DNA of 64,000 nt from Burkholderia seminalis DSM 23518 (GTDB lineage Bacteria; Pseudomonadota; Gammaproteobacteria; Burkholderiales; Burkholderiaceae), in contig NZ_CADFDK010000004.1 of NCBI RefSeq assembly GCF_902832885.1, forward strand, positions 157,655 to 221,654, in the 5' to 3' direction. The position numbers were made by a program, and so were the translations under genes. The notes below the pieces were generated by a model. The model worked only from the letters and a program-made list of their open reading frames with translations. It was not told the origin of the DNA and did not search any database. Numbering within the stretch: position 1 is the stretch's first letter; each line of letters opens with the position of its first letter. Below, piece by piece: positions 36,802 through 46,535 of this stretch.

Positions 36802-37233
36802 TCAGGACTTCTGCCGCGCGTCGACTTCCGCGCGCATCCGCGCTTCCTGTTCCTTCAGTTCGGGGGTGAGCGCGTCGCCGAAATCCTCGGCTTCGAACAG
36901 CGGGCGGATCTCGATGTCGGAGTCGCCCGGCATCGGGTTCGGGCAGCGCTTCACCCATTCGACGGCTTCTTCCATCGATTTCACCTGCCATAGCCAGTAG
37001 CCGGCGACGAGTTCCTTCGTTTCGGCGAACGGGCCGTCGACGACGGAGCGATGCGTGCCGGAGAAATGCACACGCTTGCCGTGGCTGCTGGGGCGCAGCC
37101 CGTCCGCGTCGAGGAGGATGCCGGCCTTGACCAGTTCCTCATTGAAGCGACCCATTTCGGCCATGCTTTCGGTGTCGGGCATCCGGCCGGACTCGGAATC
37201 GGCGGTGGCTTTGACGATGACCATGACGCGCAT
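36802..37233 (-). CDS. YCII/DGPF-domain protein
   Basis: 143 residues, starting M-R-V-M-V-I-V-K-A-T after an AGGAGA site. The signature V-V-D-G-P-F-A-E-T-K-E-L-V-A-G-Y-W matches the DGPF/YCII-related family, small cytoplasmic proteins of unclear role often found with ECF sigma factors. None is adjacent here. Confidence 0.9.
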   Translation of the reverse strand: MRVMVIVKATADSESGRMPDTESMAEMGRFNEELVKAGILLDADGLRPSSHGKRVHFSGTHRSVVDGPFAETKELVAGYWLWQVKSMEEAVEWVKRCPNPMPGDSDIEIRPLFEAEDFGDALTPELKEQEARMRAEVDARQKS

Positions 37234-37440
37234 TGTCGTATCTCCTGAAAAATGAATGAGGGAACCGCCGGCCGCATCGACGGCAAAACGATCGGTTACG
37301 ACAACACGACGTACGAGAAGGACGCGTATCGACAGCGCGCGCGAAGCATTTTCCGCGAAGGGCGAACTGGCGGCCGCCGCCGCGGAGCGCATCACCAAAA
37401 CTGGTATGCTGATCTTCACCACGTTGACGCGGAGGGTGCC

Positions 37441-37671
37441 ATGGCTGCTAAGGAAGTCTCGAAGAAGAAGTACCTGAAGATCCTGAACAAGCGCCTGCGT
37501 GCGGAACCGGCCGCGCCGGCCGGCGCGTCGTTTGTGTTTTTCCCGCTGGGTGCGAAGGCGAAGCACGCGACCGGTGTCGTGTCCGGCGACACGCGCAGCA
37601 AGCGCGAACTGGCCGTGATGGCCGCGGTCCAGCGCAAGGCGGCCGAAGAGTTCGTCGTCGCCGGTGCCTGA
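37441..37671 (+). CDS. Small basic hypothetical protein, 76 aa
   Basis: The ATG at 37441 follows GGAGGG and gives M-A-A-K-E-V-S-K-K-K-Y-L-K-I-L-N, a Lys-rich N-terminus; an upstream in-frame start would overlap the divergent leader. There is no signal peptide. The protein is basic and may bind nucleic acid. The stop codon lies in the loop of a 9-bp perfect hairpin. Function unknown. Confidence 0.65.
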   Translation: MAAKEVSKKKYLKILNKRLRAEPAAPAGASFVFFPLGAKAKHATGVVSGDTRSKRELAVMAAVQRKAAEEFVVAGA

Positions 37672-37682
37672 CCGGCACCGGC
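37660..37682 (+). terminator. Hairpin enclosing the stop codon of the small basic gene
   Basis: GCCGGTGCC and GGCACCGGC pair around TGACC, which includes the stop codon. No U-run follows, so termination is uncertain. The remaining gap to 37952 shows no gene. Confidence 0.4.
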
Positions 37683-37952
37683 CGCACCCTCATCGTTGAA
37701 TTGCCGCCTCCGCGGCTTACGCGGCGGCGGCTTCGCAGTGCGCGATCGTCGCGCCGGGTATCGGCAGGAAGAGGCCGAGATCGGGTGCCGGGATCCGCCG
37801 CGGCGCGTTCGCCACGTGCGCGAGCGACGGCAGGTCGTCCGGGCGCCGGATCGATTCGAGGATGACCGGCCACGGGCGCGAAGCCTGACGGTTGACGCAG
37901 CGGCCGGGAACGGCGCTGAACGCGTTCCCGGCCTGAAAGCGAACCCCGGCGA

Positions 37953-39377
37953 TCACGACACCTTGTCCGCCGCCGCCGCCGGATACCGGCCGCTGCCCCC
38001 GGCCGCGTCGCCGGCCGCCAGTTGTTCCAGCGCGAGGCCCTTCGTCTCGATCCCGAGCGTCCACACGGCGATCGCCGCCGCGACGAACGACAGCGCGCCG
38101 AGCGTGAACACGCCGCCCTGGCCGAAGATCGGCAGCACGATACCGACCACGTAAGGCCCGATCAGCGAACCGACGCGTCCGATCGCCGACGCGAAGCCCG
38201 ACCCCGTCGCGCGCGCGCCGGTGCCGTACAGTTCGGGCGTGTACGTGTACAGCGCGGCCCACATCCCGAACAGGAAGAACTGCATCGCGAGGCCCGTGAC
38301 GATCAGCAGCGTCGTGCTGCCGCCGTACAGCGCGCTCTGGCCGTAGGCATACGCCATCGCGCCGCCGCCGATCAGCGACGCGATGCAGGTCGGCTTGCGC
38401 CCCCAGCGCTCGACGAGCCATGCGGCGCACAGGAACCCCGGCACGCCGCCCAGCGAGATCAGTACCGTATAGAACACCGATTTCGTGACTTCGAAGCCGG
38501 CTTGCTGCAGCAGGGCGCCGAGCCACGACGTGAGGCCGTAGAAGCCGAGCAGCGCGAAGAACCACAGCAGCCACACCATCACCGTGCGGCGACGGTACAC
38601 GCCGCTCCAGATCTCGCGCAGCGCGCCGTGGCCGCGTGCGACGACCGGTTCCGCGAGTCGCGACGGCGGCGGCAGCGTCGTGACGCCGGCCGAGCGCATC
38701 ACTTTCGCCTCGATCGCGTGCATCACCGTGTCGGCTTCCGCGTGCCGGCCCGCGTGCTCGAGCCAGCGCGGCGATTCGGGCACGATGCGGCGCACGACGA
38801 GCACGAATACCGCGGGAATCGCGAGCAGCGCGAACACGGTGCGCCAGCCGAACTGCGGCAGCACGAAGTACGCGACGACGCCGGCCGTGATGAAGCCGAG
38901 CGGCCAGAAGCCGTCCATCAGCGCGATCAGGCGGCCGCGCTTCTCGGTCGGCACGAACTCGGACAGCAGCGTCTGCGCGACCGGGAATTCCATGCCCATC
39001 CCGATGCCGAGCAGCACGCGGTAGACGATCAGCGCGTCGACGCTCTGCGCGGTCGAGCACAGGTACGACGCGGCACCCCACAGCACCATGCTCCACTGGA
39101 ACACGGGCCGGCGGCCGAAGCGGTCGGCGAGCAGGCCGGCGACGGCCGCGCCGAGCACCATCCCGAAGAAGCTCGCGCTCGCGACGAGGCCGGCGGCCGC
39201 GGTCGACAGCCCGAACTCCTTGCGGATCGAGCCGAGCACGAACGTCATCGTGCCGAGGTCGACCGAGTCGAAGAAGAACGCGATCGCGATGATGAAGAAG
39301 ATGCGCTTGTGATAGCCGGAGAACGGCAGGCGTTCGAGCCGGGCGGCGGCGGAGACGGGAGCGGTGGCGGCGGGCAT
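37953..39377 (-). CDS. MFS transporter, sugar-porter/NiaP-like
   Basis: 474 residues with 12 predicted membrane helices. The region F-F-D-S-V-D-L-G-T-M-T-F-V-L-G in helix 1 and the loop motif D-R-F-G-R-R-P between helices 2 and 3 mark a major facilitator, as does the second-half motif E-R-W-G-R-K-P. Overall it resembles the proton-driven importers of aromatic acids and niacin. The substrate cannot be fixed. It lies downstream of a two-gene ABC exporter on the same strand but 152 bases away, so it is probably separately expressed. Confidence 0.88.
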   Translation of the reverse strand: MPAATAPVSAAARLERLPFSGYHKRIFFIIAIAFFFDSVDLGTMTFVLGSIRKEFGLSTAAAGLVASASFFGMVLGAAVAGLLADRFGRRPVFQWSMVLWGAASYLCSTAQSVDALIVYRVLLGIGMGMEFPVAQTLLSEFVPTEKRGRLIALMDGFWPLGFITAGVVAYFVLPQFGWRTVFALLAIPAVFVLVVRRIVPESPRWLEHAGRHAEADTVMHAIEAKVMRSAGVTTLPPPSRLAEPVVARGHGALREIWSGVYRRRTVMVWLLWFFALLGFYGLTSWLGALLQQAGFEVTKSVFYTVLISLGGVPGFLCAAWLVERWGRKPTCIASLIGGGAMAYAYGQSALYGGSTTLLIVTGLAMQFFLFGMWAALYTYTPELYGTGARATGSGFASAIGRVGSLIGPYVVGIVLPIFGQGGVFTLGALSFVAAAIAVWTLGIETKGLALEQLAAGDAAGGSGRYPAAAADKVS

Positions 39378-39529
39378 GGCGTCCTCTGAAATGAAAAAGG
39401 GGCCGCGCAGCGCATGCTCCAGGGCCCCGATGCTTCACGTTCAGTAGACGCGACCACAAACTGCCGCATCAGAGGAAAAACGCCGCCTGCTTGCCCAAAT
39501 GCGTCATCGGCGCGGCGGCGCGTGCGCCG

Positions 39530-40291
39530 TCAATTCTTCAGCTTGTATCCGGTGCGGAACATCCACGCGACGATCGCGAGCAGGATCACGAGGAACAGCC
39601 CGGTCGCGGCGAGGCTGATCCACACGTGCACGTCGGCCAGCCCGTAGAACGACCAGCGGAAGCCGCTGATCAGGTAGACGATCGGGTTGAACAGCGTGAC
39701 GACGCGCCATGCGGGCGGCAGCATGTCGACCGAGTAGAAGCTGCCGCCGAGGAACGTGAGCGGCGTGATGATCAGCAACGGCACGAGCTGCAGTTTCTCG
39801 AAGCTGTCGGCCCAGATGCCGATCACGAAGCCGAACAGGCTGAACGTGATCGCCGTCAGCACGAGGAACAGCACCATCCAGAACGGATGCAGGATGTGCA
39901 GCGGCACGAACAGGCCGGCCGTGGCGAGGATGATCACGCCGAGCAGCATCGACTTCGACGCGGCCGCGCCGACGTAGGCGATCACGATCTCCCAGTACGA
40001 CACGGGCGCGGACAGGATCTCGTAGATCGTGCCGGTGAAGCGCGGGAAGTAGATGCCGAACGATGCGTTCGAGATGCTCTGCGACAGCAGCGACAGCATC
40101 ACGAGCCCCGGCACGATGAACGACCCGTAGCCGATCCCGTTCACGTCGCTGATGCGCGAGCCGATCGCGGAGCCGAACACGACGAAATACAGCGACGTCG
40201 AGATCACCGGCGCGATGATGCTCTGCATCAGCGTACGGCGCGTGCGGGCCATTTCTGCGCGGTAGATCGCGCGGATTCCATGCCAGTTCAT
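39530..40291 (-). CDS. ABC-2 type transporter permease (YadH-like)
   Basis: 253 residues with six membrane helices and an ABC-2 signature region near [17 protein letters not shown]. The short length and the [10 protein letters not shown] start are typical of YadH/NodJ exporters. It starts 3 bases after the stop codon of the ATPase gene, so both form one transporter. The substrate is unknown. Confidence 0.92.
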   Translation of the reverse strand: MNWHGIRAIYRAEMARTRRTLMQSIIAPVISTSLYFVVFGSAIGSRISDVNGIGYGSFIVPGLVMLSLLSQSISNASFGIYFPRFTGTIYEILSAPVSYWEIVIAYVGAAASKSMLLGVIILATAGLFVPLHILHPFWMVLFLVLTAITFSLFGFVIGIWADSFEKLQLVPLLIITPLTFLGGSFYSVDMLPPAWRVVTLFNPIVYLISGFRWSFYGLADVHVWISLAATGLFLVILLAIVAWMFRTGYKLKN

Positions 40292-40294
40292 GCG

Positions 40295-41239
40295 TCAGGC
40301 TCCTTGCACGCCGTTGCGGCGGTTGTCGATCAGGCTGACGAAGATGTCCTCGAGCGAACTCTGCGTCGTGTGCAGGTCGCGAAAGCCGATGCCGGCCGAG
40401 CCGAGCGCGCCGATCAGTTTCGCGATGCTCGCGTCGTCGCGCTGCGAGTCGTACGTGTAGACGAGCGCGGCGCCGTCGTCCGCGCGTTCGAGCCCGAACG
40501 GCGCGAGCGCGGGCGGCACCTCCGCGAGCGGGTGCTCGAGTTGCACGGTCAGCTGCTTCTTGCCGAGCTTGCGCATCAGCTCGCGTTTTTCCTCGACGAG
40601 CACGAGCTCGCCGCCGAGGATGATGCCGATCCGGTCGGCCATCTCTTCGGCTTCCTCGATGTAGTGCGTGGTCAGCAGGATCGTCACGCCGCTTTCGCGC
40701 AGCGAATCGACGAGCTTCCACATGTCGCGGCGCAACTCGACGTCGACGCCGGCCGTCGGCTCGTCGAGGAACAGGATGCGCGGCTCGTGCGACAGCGCCT
40801 TCGCGATCATCACGCGGCGCTTCATGCCGCCCGACAGCGTCATCAGCTTGTTGTCGCGCTTGTCCCACAGCGACAACGCCTTCAGCGTCTTCTCGATATA
40901 CGCGGGATCGGGCGCCTTGCCGAACAGCCCGCGGCTGAACGACACGGTCGCCCAGACGCTTTCGAACGCGTCGGTGGTCAGCTCCTGCGGCACGAGGCCG
41001 ATCATTTCGCGGGCCGCGCGGTATTGATCGCGGATGTCGTGACCGCCGACCGTCACGCGGCCTTCGGTCGGCGTGACGATGCCGCAGATCGAGCCGATCA
41101 GCGTGGTCTTGCCGGCGCCGTTCGGCCCGAGCAGCGCGAAGATTTCGCCGGGGCGGATGTCGAGGGTCACGTGCTTCAGCGCCTGGAAGCCGGACGCGTA
41201 AGTCTTGGAGAGGTCGGAGACGGAAAGGATCGGTTGCAT
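40295..41239 (-). CDS. ABC transporter ATP-binding protein (YadG-like)
   Basis: 314 residues. Walker A G-P-N-G-A-G-K-T, signature L-S-G-G-M-K-R-R and Walker B I-L-F-L-D-E-P are present, with an H-loop T-T-H-Y. The C-terminal 80 residues form the extension seen in ABC-2 exporters. The start at 41239 is chosen from homology to the family; its ribosome site is weak. Partner of the permease immediately downstream. Confidence 0.93.
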   Translation of the reverse strand: MQPILSVSDLSKTYASGFQALKHVTLDIRPGEIFALLGPNGAGKTTLIGSICGIVTPTEGRVTVGGHDIRDQYRAAREMIGLVPQELTTDAFESVWATVSFSRGLFGKAPDPAYIEKTLKALSLWDKRDNKLMTLSGGMKRRVMIAKALSHEPRILFLDEPTAGVDVELRRDMWKLVDSLRESGVTILLTTHYIEEAEEMADRIGIILGGELVLVEEKRELMRKLGKKQLTVQLEHPLAEVPPALAPFGLERADDGAALVYTYDSQRDDASIAKLIGALGSAGIGFRDLHTTQSSLEDIFVSLIDNRRNGVQGA

Positions 41240-41659
41240 GCTCACGGATGGTACGGCCGGCCGGCGCGACGCCGCGCCGCGCGTGCCCGGCGTCGCCGCC
41301 GCTGCGAAGCGGCCGGGACCGGGGACGGCATGGCGGTCGGGCGTCATGTCGAACGACGTTGTGGTGCGGGATCGCAGGACCGCCATATTAGCAATCGGTA
41401 GATCGAAATGCATTCCGGTGGAAAGGCCGCGTATTGCCGGCGCCGGATTTGCATGAATCGGCCGTACATCGATCAGCAAATACGTGTTTTATTTAAATTG
41501 AGCGAACAATTTGCCGTATTTCTCATGATTCCCGCCGCGACCGTGGTTCCGCCGTTGCGGCACGTCGACTGTGCTGCCGGAAGACCCTTGCGCCGTACCG
41601 GGACGGCACGCATCGCGCTCGCGATAATGCGTTCCTTTCATCGTTCATGGAGCGGGCGC
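41240..41659. other. Divergent intergenic region ABC exporter / cupin
   Basis: 420 bases. An AT-rich block near 41440-41530 probably carries the promoters. I could not assign -10/-35 elements with confidence and no gene is supported. Confidence 0.35.
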
Positions 41660-41956
41660 ATGTCTTTGGTCGATTTCAAGTCCGTGGCCGCCGCGCAGGC
41701 CGCCGCATGGAAATCCACGATCGTCGGCGAGGTCGGGCCGGCCCGGATCAAGGTACTGCGCATGGATGCGCAGCCGTACGACGCGGAAGTGCACGACTAC
41801 AACGAGGGGCTGCTGGTGCTCGACGGCACGCTGATGCTCGAGGTTGACGGTGAGACGGTGGTGGTCGGGGCCGGGCAGATGTATCTCGCGCGCGCCGGGA
41901 TACGTCACGCGGTGCTGCCCGGCAGCCACGGCACGCTCGCGATCATCGACGTTTGA
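41660..41956 (+). CDS. Small cupin-domain protein
   Basis: 98 residues starting after a GGAG site. A single cupin barrel is shown by L-V-L-D-G-T-L-M-L-E-V-D-G and G-A-G-Q-M-Y-L-A-R-A-G-I-R-H-A-V. The first cupin motif lacks the usual His pair (it has V-H-D-Y-N-E-G), while a His is kept in the second, so metal binding may be altered. Cytoplasmic, function unknown. Confidence 0.85.
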   Translation: MSLVDFKSVAAAQAAAWKSTIVGEVGPARIKVLRMDAQPYDAEVHDYNEGLLVLDGTLMLEVDGETVVVGAGQMYLARAGIRHAVLPGSHGTLAIIDV

Positions 41957-42576
41957 GGTTGCGCCGCAACATGCGTGCGGGCCGCTGAAGGCCGCCTGGC
42001 CTGGCTCGGCGCGGATTGCGCGAGTGCCGTTCAAACGCGTGTTCCACAGCCCGGGTATTTGTCTGAGCAAATAAAATGAAGGCTGTTTGAAAATCTGTTA
42101 AATACCGTGTAAACGCTAGGATCGCGCGGGTTCATTCGTTTGGAACTCTGCATCCATTTACTTGTTTGAATGGTCCGATCATAGTCTCGACAAACGACGC
42201 ATCACGATAACGAATCAAGCGTACGTATGGAGACCACACCATGAGACGCCCATCCGCGGGGCCAGCCGGACTGCCGTTTCCCGATTTTTCGCTGCATGCA
42301 GGCGCGACGCAGGTCGCGTGCCTGCGTCGTCACCTCGCCGTGTAGCGCGGCGAACCACTTTCCGTTCCGATCGTTCCGACGGCGCCGTGCCGCATGACGG
42401 CGCTGCGGGACCGCGCTTGTCTGCCGCCGCGGCGTGTGCCGCACATGCCTGACCGGCATCGCGGCCGTCTGGCGCGCATTGTCATGCGCCGCGCGTTCGG
42501 GCGGCGGCGCGATACCAACCGGCGGGCCATGCAGCCTGGCCGGACGAGACTTGTCGTACCTCAAAAGGAGGGGTTG
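41957..42576. other. Long leader upstream of the lipoprotein cluster
   Basis: 620 bases. An AT-rich stretch at 42040-42200 probably contains the promoter of the following genes. It includes a possible short reading frame (42241-42345) and a bulged hairpin at 42298-42325 (GCAGGC-GCGAC paired with GTCGC-GT-GCCTGC), suggesting a structured 5' leader. Confidence 0.4.
42241..42345 (+). CDS. Possible 34-aa leader peptide
   Basis: M-R-R-P-S-A-G-P-A-G-L-P-F-P-D-F-S-L-H-A follows a GGAGA site 9 bases upstream. No relative is known. The hairpin at 42298-42325 lies inside it. It may be a leader peptide or simply chance. Confidence 0.25.
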   Translation: MRRPSAGPAGLPFPDFSLHAGATQVACLRRHLAV

Positions 42577-44190
42577 ATGATTTGCATTCCTGAATGGCGG
42601 AAGGCGATCCTGTCGTGCGCGGTGCTGGTGCTGCCGTTCGTCGCCGGTTGCGGCGGCGGCGACGATCCGGGGCCGATCAACGTGCCGCAGTGCTCGGGCA
42701 GCGCCTGCGGACCGAGCGGCGCCGAAACGACGCCGCCCGTCGTGGCGAAGCTGTGTCCGGACGCGCTCGATTACATGACGACGTATACGGGCGGCGCCGG
42801 CAGCGGCGAGTACGTGAAGGTGAAGTTCGACACGACGAAGCTCACCTACCAGATGCAGTTCATCGAATCGTCGGTGCCGACGTCGGCAGGGCAAGTCAAC
42901 AACACGCGCGCGGGCCTGACGATCAGCGGCGCGTTCCATCATCCGACCAACCTCCCGACGGCCGAGCAGAACCGCTGCGCGTTCGTGCTCGACAGCGGCG
43001 CGACGAGCGACGGCGCGTATGCGGTGACGATCAATCGCGCCGATCCGCCGATGCTGTTCGTCGGCAATGGTGTCGTGGGCGGCGGGATTCCGGGGGCGAC
43101 GATCGCGTTCAAGGGCATCGACCTCGGCGCTCCGTTGCCCATCGGCTACGTGCCGTCGCGCACGTTCGATTTCTATCCGTTCATCGGCTTCATCGAAACG
43201 GAAACCGATTTTTCGAAGGTTGCGGGCAATTACAACGAGGTAGGCATCCATCTGTCGCCGCTCGGCGGGGGCGGGCAGAGCGCGCCCGGGCCAATCGGCT
43301 GGGAACCGGACGTCGTCAACTGGAACCAGACGCTCAATGCGGACGGTTCGTGCACGATCACCCCGGGCAGCGACTACTCGTGCCAGACGACCGGGACGCC
43401 GTGGACGCTGCGCAAGAATGCGGACGGGTCGGCCGACAACGTGTTCGTGAGCAACGGGCTGCCGAACGCGTTTGGCGTGCTCTCGTATCCGATCGCGGGG
43501 CAGGGGTCGTCGCTCATCCTTCTTGCGTCGAGCCAGGCCAAAGGCATCATGATCGTCGGCAAGCTGAATGGCGTACGGATACCGGTCGTGATTCGCGTCG
43601 GCTACACGTATGTCGATGCGACCAATCTGCTCGCCTCCGTCGCCGATGCCGAAGTCGGTATCTCGATGCTGTCGTCGACCACCGCGATCGCCGCGAATTC
43701 GCTGAAAGGCGGCTACATCGGCGCGACCAGCGCCTCCGCCTGCGGCATCGTGACGTCTCCCGGCACGACGACCTTCTTCCCGACGGCGGGCCCGAGCTTC
43801 AATCCGAACGTGCCGCATCCGGAGCTGCCCGGCAGTTTCGTCAACGGCACCTTCCTGACGGAAGCGGGCACCTGCAACGACGGTACCGCCGTGTCGACGC
43901 TGGCTGCGAACTATACGTCCACGCTGTTCCAGGGCAATACCGCGGCATTCATCGATCCGCAGACGTCGTCGGTCACCTCGCAGTTCGCGCTCGACTATAC
44001 GCAGGCCACGCCCGGCAAGATCAAGGTGACCGCCACGCAGGACTTCAACGCGAAGGGCGCGAACGGCAACGTGGCGATCTTCAGCAAGGGCGACACCGGC
44101 TGGCTCGTGACGGCCGGCAACGTCTACGCGATGGTCGTCAACAACAACAAGGTCAACCCGTTCTTCACGGTCGGCGCGTTCGTCCAGTAA
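42577..44190 (+). CDS. Lipoprotein, DUF2957-type, 537 aa
   Basis: The ATG at 42577 follows AAAAGGAGGGG. The lipobox V-A-G-C ends at Cys25, followed by GGGDD, so this is an exported lipoprotein. The body is rich in beta-prone Thr/Ser/Gly segments and ends N-P-F-F-T-V-G-A-F-V-Q. The same ending and several internal blocks (T-Y-T-G-G-A-G-S-G-E-Y-V-K-V near residue 70, I-V-G-K-L) recur in the next gene, so the two are paralogues. From memory this is the Burkholderia DUF2957 family, of unknown function. The neighbouring OmpW-like and PraB-like genes suggest a cell-surface assembly. Confidence 0.8.
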   Translation: MICIPEWRKAILSCAVLVLPFVAGCGGGDDPGPINVPQCSGSACGPSGAETTPPVVAKLCPDALDYMTTYTGGAGSGEYVKVKFDTTKLTYQMQFIESSVPTSAGQVNNTRAGLTISGAFHHPTNLPTAEQNRCAFVLDSGATSDGAYAVTINRADPPMLFVGNGVVGGGIPGATIAFKGIDLGAPLPIGYVPSRTFDFYPFIGFIETETDFSKVAGNYNEVGIHLSPLGGGGQSAPGPIGWEPDVVNWNQTLNADGSCTITPGSDYSCQTTGTPWTLRKNADGSADNVFVSNGLPNAFGVLSYPIAGQGSSLILLASSQAKGIMIVGKLNGVRIPVVIRVGYTYVDATNLLASVADAEVGISMLSSTTAIAANSLKGGYIGATSASACGIVTSPGTTTFFPTAGPSFNPNVPHPELPGSFVNGTFLTEAGTCNDGTAVSTLAANYTSTLFQGNTAAFIDPQTSSVTSQFALDYTQATPGKIKVTATQDFNAKGANGNVAIFSKGDTGWLVTAGNVYAMVVNNNKVNPFFTVGAFVQ

Positions 44191-44261
44191 CCCTGCATTG
44201 AACACGTAACACCGGCGGCGCATGCGTCGCCGCCGGCGAATCGAATTTCAAGAGGATTCCT

Positions 44262-45515
44262 ATGAATGTGAAGCAATGGATGGCCGCGGCATCGCTCGCG
44301 CCCGTGCTGGCCGCATGCGGCGGCGACGGCGACCCGCCGCCCGCGCCGGTGGTCCGGCTGTGTCCGCAGACGATCGACTACAACACGGTATTCATCGGCG
44401 GGTCGGGGTCGGGCGAGCTCGTGAAGGTGCAGCTCGACACGACGAAGATGACGTACCGGATGACCTACCTCGCGTCGCCGGTGCCGACCACCACCGGCAC
44501 CGTGCAGCCGACGCGCGACACGGCGCCCGCCAATGTGGTCGACGGCACGCTGGCCGACGAAACGGGGCTGCCGACGGTGAAGCTGAACCAGTGCACGTTC
44601 CGGATGCAGAACGCGAGCCTCGACCCGAGCCGGCCCGCGCGGCTGTTCCTCGGCGAAGGCGTGCTGGGCGGCGCGATTCCCGGCGCGACGATCCAGTTCG
44701 ACGGCGTGATCGGCGTCGGCAAGATCCCGAAGACGACGTTCCCGTATTACCCGTTCATCAGCTTCTCGTCGCTGGAAACCGACCTGACGAAGATCGCCGG
44801 CACGTACAACCAGCTCGGCTATCACCAGGTGCCGTCGCAGAACTTCCAGCCGGTGGCGCTCGACCAGAAGGTGACGATCAACGCGGACGGCAGTTATACG
44901 GAAACCGACAACTTCGGCAAGAAGAACGGCGGGTTGCCGCTCGCGTCGAGCGCGACCGTGAACCAGCCGTTCACGCTGCGCCCCGATGCGCCGGCGTTCC
45001 AGTCGCTCAACTATCAGCCGCAGATTCCGCCGACGCTCGCCGCGCTCGATCCGGCGAAGGCCGGCAAGGGAATCCTGATCGTCGGCAAGCTGCGCAACCA
45101 GCTCGTGCCGATCTTCATCCGCACCGGCGCCGCGAACGCGGACCTCACGCAAGGCCCGCCGAGCGCGGACGACGAATCGGGCATCTCGTTCCTGAGCCCG
45201 CAGACGGCGATCGCGCAGGGCTCGCAGGACGGCGAGTACACGGGCGTCGACAGCGCGTTCAACTACCGCGCGACCGCGCTCGTCGGCGCGCAGGCCACGC
45301 TGCTCGATCCGTTCAACGCGTCGCAGGCCGCGCTCACGCGCGCGCTGAACCTCGACTACACGCAGAAGGTGCCGGGCGTCGTGACGACCGTGCACGCGGA
45401 TGCGGCGTCGGGGCCGGCAACCGGCAAGTTCGTGTTCACCGGCGGCGTGTTCGGGTTCCTCGACATGGCCGATACGAGCAACCCGTACTTCACGGTCGGC
45501 GCGTTCGTGCAGTGA
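44262..45515 (+). CDS. Lipoprotein paralogue, DUF2957-type, 417 aa
   Basis: Starts after an AGAGGA site, with lipobox L-A-A-C ending at Cys19. It shares with the upstream gene the opening F-I-G-G-S-G-S-G-E-L-V-K-V block, the G-V-L-G-G-A-I-P-G-A-T segment and the ending N-P-Y-F-T-V-G-A-F-V-Q. It is about 120 residues shorter, having lost internal segments. The 71-base gap implies the same transcript. Function unknown. Confidence 0.82.
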   Translation: MNVKQWMAAASLAPVLAACGGDGDPPPAPVVRLCPQTIDYNTVFIGGSGSGELVKVQLDTTKMTYRMTYLASPVPTTTGTVQPTRDTAPANVVDGTLADETGLPTVKLNQCTFRMQNASLDPSRPARLFLGEGVLGGAIPGATIQFDGVIGVGKIPKTTFPYYPFISFSSLETDLTKIAGTYNQLGYHQVPSQNFQPVALDQKVTINADGSYTETDNFGKKNGGLPLASSATVNQPFTLRPDAPAFQSLNYQPQIPPTLAALDPAKAGKGILIVGKLRNQLVPIFIRTGAANADLTQGPPSADDESGISFLSPQTAIAQGSQDGEYTGVDSAFNYRATALVGAQATLLDPFNASQAALTRALNLDYTQKVPGVVTTVHADAASGPATGKFVFTGGVFGFLDMADTSNPYFTVGAFVQ

Positions 45516-45589
45516 CGCACGCCTGGATGGAGACACGGTGGCGCCGCGCGCGGATGCGCGGCGCCCCGACAGAACGAGGGGGAGACTTC

Positions 45590-46414
45590 ATGAAGAAGCT
45601 GATTGTCGCGGGTGTCGCCGCAGTCGCGTCGACGCTCGCATCGGCCCAGCAGGCGGGCGACAACGTCGCGACGCTGGGCTGGCTGCACATCATGCCGCAG
45701 GATTCGACCAACGGGTTGACGACGAATCTCGCGAGCATGCCGATCAACGGGCCGCTTCGCCTGCCTGGCTCGTTCACGTCGCCGGGCACGAGCCTGACGG
45801 TCAACAATGCCGATACGGTCGGCCTCACGCTCACGCACTTCTTCACCGACCACATCGCGGTGACGTCGGTGCTCGGCGTGCCGCCCGAGTTCACGCTGAC
45901 CGGCCACGGCGTGATCAAGCCGCCGGGCCCGGCCGGCGCGCTTGGCAACGTCGACATGGACAAGTCGGCGAACCAGCCGGCCGTGAAGAACGCGCGGCAG
46001 TGGAGCCCGACGATCATCCTGCAGTACTACTTCAATGCGCCGACGGCGAAGTTCCGCCCGTTCGTCGGGATCGGTGTGGCCTACAGCTGGTTCAGCAACA
46101 TCGAACTGAACGGCAACTTCGCGAAGGACATCAACGAGAACCTCGGCAGCGTGCTCGCGGCCGGCGCCGGCAAGCCGGGCGCGACGTCGGTGGAGGGCAA
46201 GGCGTCGTCGTCGTTCACGCCGGTCTACAACGTCGGCGCGAGCTATGCGATCGACAAGCACTGGGGGCTGACGGCGACGCTGACCTATATGCCGCTGAAG
46301 ACCTACTCGTCGCTCGTGATCAAGGCGGCCGACGGCTCGACGCTCGCGACCACGCGCACGCGGCTGAAGGCCGATCCGCTGATCACGTTCGTCGGGATTT
46401 CCTACAAGTTCTGA
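45590..46414 (+). CDS. OmpW-family outer-membrane protein
   Basis: 274 residues. The ATG at 45590 follows GGGGGAGA; the signal peptide ends at L-A-S-A-Q. An eight-stranded barrel pattern is visible, with Y-Y-F-N-A-P-T-A-K-F-R-P-F-V-G-I-G-V-A-Y and a terminal aromatic (I-S-Y-K-F). OmpW relatives are linked to uptake of small hydrophobic compounds. It lies in the same strand series as the two lipoproteins and the PraB-like genes. Confidence 0.9.
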   Translation: MKKLIVAGVAAVASTLASAQQAGDNVATLGWLHIMPQDSTNGLTTNLASMPINGPLRLPGSFTSPGTSLTVNNADTVGLTLTHFFTDHIAVTSVLGVPPEFTLTGHGVIKPPGPAGALGNVDMDKSANQPAVKNARQWSPTIILQYYFNAPTAKFRPFVGIGVAYSWFSNIELNGNFAKDINENLGSVLAAGAGKPGATSVEGKASSSFTPVYNVGASYAIDKHWGLTATLTYMPLKTYSSLVIKAADGSTLATTRTRLKADPLITFVGISYKF

Positions 46415-46535
46415 GCCGACCGGCGCGCATGACGCGTGCCGGCGGTTTCCTGCGCCCGGCTGGCCGGATCGTTCCGGCCGGAAGGTCGCGTTCCTGGCGG
46501 CGTGCCGCCATTTGTGAAGAGAGGGGGCAGTTCAA

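Noticed and set aside
42298-42325. Riboswitch in the lipoprotein-cluster leader
   Set aside because: Only one bulged hairpin is visible and no known aptamer consensus could be recognised.
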